NCBI GenBank assembly: GCA_902626245.1
Contig: CACOED010000004.1
Location: forward strand, 1 to 34,666
Reading direction: 5' to 3'
DNA from: an uncultured Pelagibacteraceae bacterium
GTDB lineage: Bacteria; Pseudomonadota; Alphaproteobacteria; Pelagibacterales; Pelagibacteraceae
DNA: 34,666 nucleotides
The first letter of the stretch is position 1; each line of letters starts with the position of its first letter. The translations under genes were made by a program, and so were the position numbers. The notes beneath the pieces are model-generated. The model had not been told where the DNA came from. It worked only from the letters and a program-made list of their open reading frames with translations, and ran no database searches. This document shows positions 28,639-34,666 of the stretch, piece by piece.

Positions 28639-30410
28639 GTTCGTATAAAATTATAGAACATGAATATGATGTGGTTGTTCTTGGAGCTGGAGGTGCAGGT
28701 TTGAGAGCTGCAGTTGGTCTAAGTGAGGCAGGTTTAAAAACTGCGTGTATTTCAAAAGTTTTTCCTACTCGAAGTCATACTTCAGCCGCTCAAGGTGGCA
28801 TTTCTGCAGCTTTAGGAAATATGGGAGAGGATGATTGGAGATGGCATATGTACGATACAGTGAAAGGATCAGATTGGCTTGGTGACCAGGATAGCATTGA
28901 ATATTTATGTAAAGAGGCCCCAAGGGCAGTTTTAGAATTGGAAAGATATGGAGTTCCATTTAGTAGAACTGAGGATGGAAAAATTTATCAAAGACCTTTT
29001 GGTGGTATGACTAAAAATTATGGAAATGAAACAGTTCAAAGAACATGTGCTGCGGCAGACAGAACAGGCCATGCAATATTACATACTATGTATGGTCAAG
29101 CATTAAAACATAACACAAAATTTTTTATTGAATATTTTGCATTAGATTTGTTAATGAAAAACGGGGAGTGTAAAGGTTTAATTGCATGGAATCTAAATGA
29201 TGGAACTATTCATAGATTTAGATCTCACATAACAATCATTGCAACAGGTGGATATGGTAAAACATATTATTCATCAACATCTGCTCACACTTGCACTGGT
29301 GATGGAAATGCTATGGTTTTAAGAGCTGGTTTACCTTTACAGGATATGGAGTTTGTACAATTTCATCCCACAGGAATCTATGGACATGGAACTTTAATAT
29401 CTGAGGGAGTTAGAGGTGAAGGAGGTTACTTATTAAATTCTAAAGGGGAAAGATTTATGGAAAGATATGCTCCCAAAGCTAAAGATCTTGCATCGAGGGA
29501 TGTTGTAAGCAGATCAATAGCTGTTGAAATTAATGAAGGAAGAGGAGTAGGAAAAGAAAAAGATCACGTACATCTCCATTTAGATCATTTAGATCCTGAA
29601 GTAATTGAGAAAAGACTTCCAGGAATTTCAGAATCTTCTAGATTATTTGCAGATGTTGATGTTACTAAAGAACCAATACCAGTTGTTCCAACAGTGCATT
29701 ATAATATGGGTGGTATTCCAACAAATTATAAAGCTGAGGTTTTAACTATTAACGGTTCAGAAAAAATTGTACCTGGACTCATGGCAATAGGTGAAGCAGC
29801 ATGCGTTTCAGTTCATGGTGCTAACAGACTAGGATCAAATTCTTTAATAGATTTAGTAGTTTTTGGAAGAGCTGCTGCAAAAAGAGCTGCTGAATTAGTA
29901 AAACCAGGAACTCCTCATGAGGAAATTTCAAACTCAGAAACTGAAAAATGTTTAGATAGATTTGAAAGATTAAGAAATGGTAATGGAACTAATCGAACAG
30001 CGGATTTAAGATTAGCTATGCAAAAAACAATGCAGTCAAAATGTGCCGTATTTAGAACCGAAAAAACTTTAAAAGAAGGAGTAGAAGAAATAAGAAAGCC
30101 ATTTGAAGGAATGGACTCAATATCTGTAAAAGATAAATCTTTAATTTTTAATACTGATTTGGTTGAAACTTTAGAATTTGATAACTTAATAAGACAGGCG
30201 ATAGTCACACTAGACTCCGCATATGAAAGAAAAGAAAGTAGAGGAGCTCATGCACGAGAAGATCATCCGAAAAGAGATGACAATAACTTTATGAAACATA
30301 CATTATCTTGGTGTAAAGGTAGTGAAACAACAATTTCTTATAGAGATGTACATAGATCTACATTAACAAATGATGTACAATATTTTCCACCTCAAGAGAG
30401 AGTTTATTAA
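28635..30410 (+). CDS. sdhA: Succinate dehydrogenase flavoprotein subunit
   Basis: [81 protein letters not shown]. Confidence 0.98.
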   Translation: MSSYKIIEHEYDVVVLGAGGAGLRAAVGLSEAGLKTACISKVFPTRSHTSAAQGGISAALGNMGEDDWRWHMYDTVKGSDWLGDQDSIEYLCKEAPRAVLELERYGVPFSRTEDGKIYQRPFGGMTKNYGNETVQRTCAAADRTGHAILHTMYGQALKHNTKFFIEYFALDLLMKNGECKGLIAWNLNDGTIHRFRSHITIIATGGYGKTYYSSTSAHTCTGDGNAMVLRAGLPLQDMEFVQFHPTGIYGHGTLISEGVRGEGGYLLNSKGERFMERYAPKAKDLASRDVVSRSIAVEINEGRGVGKEKDHVHLHLDHLDPEVIEKRLPGISESSRLFADVDVTKEPIPVVPTVHYNMGGIPTNYKAEVLTINGSEKIVPGLMAIGEAACVSVHGANRLGSNSLIDLVVFGRAAAKRAAELVKPGTPHEEISNSETEKCLDRFERLRNGNGTNRTADLRLAMQKTMQSKCAVFRTEKTLKEGVEEIRKPFEGMDSISVKDKSLIFNTDLVETLEFDNLIRQAIVTLDSAYERKESRGAHAREDHPKRDDNNFMKHTLSWCKGSETTISYRDVHRSTLTNDVQYFPPQERVY

Positions 30411-31183
30411 TGGTGCAAATAAATTTACCTAAGAATTCAGAAATTCAAAAAGGTAAATATTATCAAGACAAAACTGGTTCGAAAAATATTAGAAAAGTAA
30501 ATATTTATAGATGGGACCCTTCTAGTGGTGAAAATCCTCGTATAGATACATACGAAGTTGATATGGATAATTGTCCATCAAAGGTATTGGATCTTTTAAA
30601 TAAAATCAAAAATGAAATAGATCCATCGATTGCTTATAGAAGATCTTGTGCCCACGGTGTCTGTGGTTCATGCGCAATGAATATGGATGGTAAAAATGGT
30701 CTAGCGTGTACAAAACCTCATAAAGAAATTAAAGGTGACATAAATATTTATCCTTTACCTCATTTAAAAGTTCAAAAAGATTTAATTGGAGATTTAAGTA
30801 CTCTATATAAACAATATCAGTCTGTCGAACCATGGTTAAAAATTTCAAAAAAAGATGAAAATAAAGAAAATTTACAATCTATAGAAGACAGATCAAAGTT
30901 AGATGGTCTTTATGAATGTATTATGTGTGCATGTTGCTCAACTTCTTGTCCAAGTTATTGGTGGAATGGTGATAAATATTTAGGCCCGGCAGTTTTATTG
31001 CAAGCGTATAGATGGATTATAGATAGCAGAGATGAAGATAGAAAAGAAAGATTAAAAAAAGTAGCTGATGAACTAAAACTTTACAGATGTCATACTATTA
31101 TGAATTGTACTAACGCATGTCCAAAAGGCTTAAATCCTGCAAAAGCAATAGCATCTATAAAGAAAATGCTTGCAACAGGTTAA
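30410..31183 (+). CDS. sdhB: Succinate dehydrogenase iron-sulfur subunit
   Basis: [59 protein letters not shown]. Confidence 0.98.
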   Translation: MVQINLPKNSEIQKGKYYQDKTGSKNIRKVNIYRWDPSSGENPRIDTYEVDMDNCPSKVLDLLNKIKNEIDPSIAYRRSCAHGVCGSCAMNMDGKNGLACTKPHKEIKGDINIYPLPHLKVQKDLIGDLSTLYKQYQSVEPWLKISKKDENKENLQSIEDRSKLDGLYECIMCACCSTSCPSYWWNGDKYLGPAVLLQAYRWIIDSRDEDRKERLKKVADELKLYRCHTIMNCTNACPKGLNPAKAIASIKKMLATG

Positions 31184-31207
31184 TTACTTAATTAAATATT
31201 TTTGAGA

Positions 31208-32701
31208 ATGAATTTAATTCAACATTTTGTAGATGGAAAAATAATTCCAGGAAAATCTGAAAGAAGAGGAAAAGTATTTAATCCAGCAACAGGTGAACAA
31301 GAGTCTGAGGTAATTTTAGGCATAAAATCAGACTTAGACCAAGCAGTAAATATTGCAAAAAAAGCTTTTGACACATGGTCCTTAAAGCCACCAATCCAAC
31401 GAGCAAGAATTATGTTTAAATTTAAAGAATTAATTGAAAAAAATTCTGATGAATTAACCAAAATGATAGTTTCTGAACATGGAAAAGTTTATGAAGATGC
31501 GAAAGGTTCATTAATAAGAGGACTTGAAGTAGTAGAGTTTACTTGTGGAATTCCACAAGTTTTAAAAGGAGAATTTACTGAGAATGTAGGAACTGATATC
31601 GATAGTTGGTCGATAAGACAGCCACTTGGTGTATGCGCAGGCATAACGCCATTTAATTTTCCAGCTATGGTTCCAATGTGGATGTTTCCGATGGCTATAG
31701 CTTGTGGCAATACTTTTGTTTTAAAACCCTCAGAAAAAGATCCCTCAATTTCAATTAAATTAGCTGAATTATTTCAAGAAGCCGGTCTACCAGATGGTGT
31801 GTTTAATGTAATAAATGGTGATAAAGAAGTTGTAGATGCAATTTTAACTAACAAAGATATTAAAGCTGTAAGTTTTGTAGGCTCAACTCCAATTGCAAAA
31901 TATATTTATGAAAATGCAGCAAAAAATGAAAAAAGAGTTCAAGCTTTAGGAGGTGCAAAAAATCATTGTGTTGTAATGCCTGATTGTGATTTAGATCAAG
32001 CAGTTAATGGTTTGATGGGCGCAGCTTATGGATCTGCTGGCGAAAGGTGTATGGCACAGTCTGTGGCAGTTGCAGTTGGCAATGTTGGAGATAATTTAGT
32101 AAACGAATTATCAAAAAAAGTTGAATCATTAAAAGTTGGCCCTGGTATGGATAAAAAATCTGAAATGGGACCATTAGTTACTAAAGAGCATTTAGAAAAA
32201 GTAAAGAGTTATGTTGATTTGGGTGTAAAAGAAGGAGCAAAATTAGTAGTTGATGGACGAAACCTAAAACTTCAAGGATATGAAAATGGTTATTATATAG
32301 GTGGATGTTTATTTGATCATGTTAAAGAAGATATGAGAATTTATAAAGAAGAAATATTTGGACCTGTACTTTCAGTAGTAAGAGTAAAAGATTTCAATGA
32401 AGCTACCAGACTAATAAATGACCATGAATTTGGAAATGGAACTAGTATTTATACTAGAGATGGAGATGTTGGAAGAACATTTGCTAGCAATATTAAAATT
32501 GGAATGGTTGGTATAAATATACCTATACCTGTGCCAGTGGCATTCCATAGTTTTGGTGGTTGGAAACGATCTTTATTTGGAGATCAACATATGCATGGAG
32601 TAGAAGGTGTGAGATTTTACACAAAACTTAAAACAATAACTTCAAGATGGCCATCTGGATTAAGATCAGATCCTGAATTTGTTATGCCTACAATGAAGTA
32701 A
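31208..32701 (+). CDS. mmsA: Methylmalonate-semialdehyde dehydrogenase (CoA-acylating)
   Basis: [61 protein letters not shown]; start moved to ATG 31208. Confidence 0.92.
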   Translation: MNLIQHFVDGKIIPGKSERRGKVFNPATGEQESEVILGIKSDLDQAVNIAKKAFDTWSLKPPIQRARIMFKFKELIEKNSDELTKMIVSEHGKVYEDAKGSLIRGLEVVEFTCGIPQVLKGEFTENVGTDIDSWSIRQPLGVCAGITPFNFPAMVPMWMFPMAIACGNTFVLKPSEKDPSISIKLAELFQEAGLPDGVFNVINGDKEVVDAILTNKDIKAVSFVGSTPIAKYIYENAAKNEKRVQALGGAKNHCVVMPDCDLDQAVNGLMGAAYGSAGERCMAQSVAVAVGNVGDNLVNELSKKVESLKVGPGMDKKSEMGPLVTKEHLEKVKSYVDLGVKEGAKLVVDGRNLKLQGYENGYYIGGCLFDHVKEDMRIYKEEIFGPVLSVVRVKDFNEATRLINDHEFGNGTSIYTRDGDVGRTFASNIKIGMVGINIPIPVPVAFHSFGGWKRSLFGDQHMHGVEGVRFYTKLKTITSRWPSGLRSDPEFVMPTMK

Positions 32702-32705
32702 GAAT

Positions 32706-33671
32706 ATGTCAAAAAAAATATCATTAATTGGTGCCGGACAAATTGGTGGAACACTCGCACACTTAATTGGTTTAAAGGAACTAGTAGATGAAGTTGTAAT
32801 GTTTGATGTTGCAAGTGGTATCGCTAAAGGGAAAGCATTAGATATAGCTCAATCATCATCAGTCGATGGTTTTAATGTTAAATTATCTGGAACAGATAAT
32901 TATGAAGATATTAAAGACTCCGATGTAATTATTATAACTGCAGGAGTTCCAAGAAAACCTGGCATGAGTAGAGATGATTTGTTAGGAATAAATTTAAAAA
33001 TTATAAAACAAGTAGCAGAAGGTGTAAAAAAAAATGCACCTAATGCATTTGTAATATGTATTACTAATCCATTAGATGTTATGGTAATGGCTTTTCAAAA
33101 ATACTCAGGACTTCCAGCAAATAAAGTCGTTGGTATGGCAGGAATATTAGACAGCTCAAGATTCAAATTGTTTTTGTCACTTGAACTTAAAATTCCCGTT
33201 AAAGAAATAGAAGCAATGGTTATGGGCGGCCATGGAGATACAATGGTTCCATTACCAAGATTTACAAAAGTTTCAGGAAAACCTTTATTGGATTTAGTTA
33301 AAGAGGGAAAATTATCAGCAGAAAGATTAGAGGAAATTAATCAAAGAACTAGAGATGGTGGTGCTGAAATTGTTAAATATTTAGAAAAAGGCTCCGCTTT
33401 TTATGCTCCAGCTGCATCAGGAGTTCAAATGGCTGAAGCATACTTAAAAGATGAAAAAAAATTACTTCCTTGTGCTGTACAGCTTAATGGAGAGTATGGC
33501 GTTAAAAATATTTTTGCAGGAGTTCCGGTCATAATTGGCAAGAATGGTGTAGAGAAGATTGAAGAAATAAATTTAGATGAAAAAGAAAAAAGTCAATTTA
33601 TGCATTCAATAGATGCAGTTAAAAAATTATGGGAAGCAGCTTCAGCAATAGATAAAGATCTTTCTAAGTAA
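32706..33671 (+). CDS. mdh: Malate dehydrogenase
   Basis: [56 protein letters not shown]. Confidence 0.97.
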   Translation: MSKKISLIGAGQIGGTLAHLIGLKELVDEVVMFDVASGIAKGKALDIAQSSSVDGFNVKLSGTDNYEDIKDSDVIIITAGVPRKPGMSRDDLLGINLKIIKQVAEGVKKNAPNAFVICITNPLDVMVMAFQKYSGLPANKVVGMAGILDSSRFKLFLSLELKIPVKEIEAMVMGGHGDTMVPLPRFTKVSGKPLLDLVKEGKLSAERLEEINQRTRDGGAEIVKYLEKGSAFYAPAASGVQMAEAYLKDEKKLLPCAVQLNGEYGVKNIFAGVPVIIGKNGVEKIEEINLDEKEKSQFMHSIDAVKKLWEAASAIDKDLSK

Positions 33672-33673
33672 TA

Positions 33674-34666
33674 ATGAATATTCACGAGCATCAAGCTAAA
33701 GAAATTTTAAAAAAATATGGCGTAATTGTACCAGAAGGTGTTTTTTCACACTCGGTTGAAGAATTACTAGAAAAGGCAAAAACATTAAAAACAGAAAAGT
33801 TTGTTTTAAAAGCACAGATTCATGCTGGAGGACGAGGAAAAGCAGGAGGTATAAAGATTGTAAATACAATAGAAGAGCTAAATTCAGCGGCTAAAGAAAT
33901 GTTAGGAAAAAAATTGATAACTCACCAGACAGGGCCCCAAGGAAGAGAAGTTAAAAGACTATATGTTGAGTCATCTTCGGAAATTGAAAAAGAATTTTAT
34001 CTTTCTTGTTTAGTTGATAGATCAAGTTCTAAGATTGCTTTTATTTCAAGTGATCAAGGTGGAATGGATATTGAGGAAGTTGCAAAAAATAACCCAAAAA
34101 AAATTGTAACTACTAAAGTTAATCTAGAAGACAAAATATCAGATAAAGATTGTGAAAAAATTGTAGAAATATTTAATTTAAGTTTAGATGCAAAAAAACA
34201 GGCTATAAATTTGATTAAATCAATATACAAAATGTTTATTGATGTAGATGCTAATCTTGTGGAAATAAATCCATTGATTTTAACTAAAGAAAATAAAATT
34301 ATTTGCCTGGATGCAAAAATGAGCTTTGATGATAATGCATTATTTAGAAATCCAGAAATTTTAAATTTAAGAGACTTAAATGAGGAAGAAAAGATAGAAA
34401 TAGAAGCGAGCAAACATGGTTTATCTTATATAAAATTGGATGGCAGCATAGGATGTATGGTTAATGGTGCAGGTTTAGCGATGGCAACAATGGATATAAT
34501 TAAATTATATGGAGAAGAACCGGCAAATTTTTTAGATGTTGGTGGAGGAGCATCAAAAGAAAAAGTTTCAGCAGCATTTAAAATAATTTTATCAGATAAA
34601 AATGTAAAAGGAATTTTAATAAATATTTTTGGTGGCATAATGAGATGTGATGTTCTTGCACAAGGC
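33674..34666 (+). CDS. sucC: Succinyl-CoA synthetase beta subunit, 3'-truncated by the window end; absent from the supplied ORF track
   Basis: My translation starts [22 protein letters not shown], with [14 protein letters not shown]; open to the window end (331 codons) at [16 protein letters not shown]. Confidence 0.96.
   Translation, partial: MNIHEHQAKEILKKYGVIVPEGVFSHSVEELLEKAKTLKTEKFVLKAQIHAGGRGKAGGIKIVNTIEELNSAAKEMLGKKLITHQTGPQGREVKRLYVESSSEIEKEFYLSCLVDRSSSKIAFISSDQGGMDIEEVAKNNPKKIVTTKVNLEDKISDKDCEKIVEIFNLSLDAKKQAINLIKSIYKMFIDVDANLVEINPLILTKENKIICLDAKMSFDDNALFRNPEILNLRDLNEEEKIEIEASKHGLSYIKLDGSIGCMVNGAGLAMATMDIIKLYGEEPANFLDVGGGASKEKVSAAFKIILSDKNVKGILINIFGGIMRCDVLAQG

Noticed and set aside
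34054-34638. Two minus-strand ORFs (119 and 70 aa)
   Set aside because: Antisense to the clear truncated sucC frame
1-34666. CRISPR arrays, transposons, integrases, prophage or defence genes
   Set aside because: None seen; the only tandem repeat is within rpsP, and the window is core metabolic and translation genes plus transport

Overview
AT-rich, densely packed, mostly co-directional alphaproteobacterial chromosome segment. Gene content, order and sequence character match SAR11/Pelagibacterales. From left to right it carries: the end of a cytochrome c maturation cluster (ccmF 3' end, ccmG, ccmH); a PagL-like lipid A deacylase; a 2-hydroxyacid cluster (two tandem FMN-dependent lldD-type paralogs, an aminotransferase, a GlcD/DLD-type FAD oxidase); a Tat-exported TRAP transporter with an unusually large DctQ and a DctM carrying a ~330 aa coiled-coil tail; MFS, alpha/beta-hydrolase and exported hypothetical genes; ftsY-dapF on the minus strand; a structured leader RNA upstream of ffh; an ffh-rpsP-trmD-rplS operon without rimM and with Lys/Glu-rich tails on S16 and L19; leuCDB; a DMSP demethylation cluster (dmdC-dmdB-dmdA); and asd-sdhCDAB-mmsA-mdh-sucC (sucC truncated by the window end and missing from the ORF track). 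I found no tRNA, rRNA, CRISPR array or mobile element. The best leads are the ffh leader RNA with its symmetric promoter, the terminator between TRAP dctP and dctQ, the oversized TRAP membrane subunits, an inverted repeat with T-tract over a start codon, the missing rimM, and complementary FMN-site substitutions in the lldD paralogs. I see no convincing wholly new multi-gene system.
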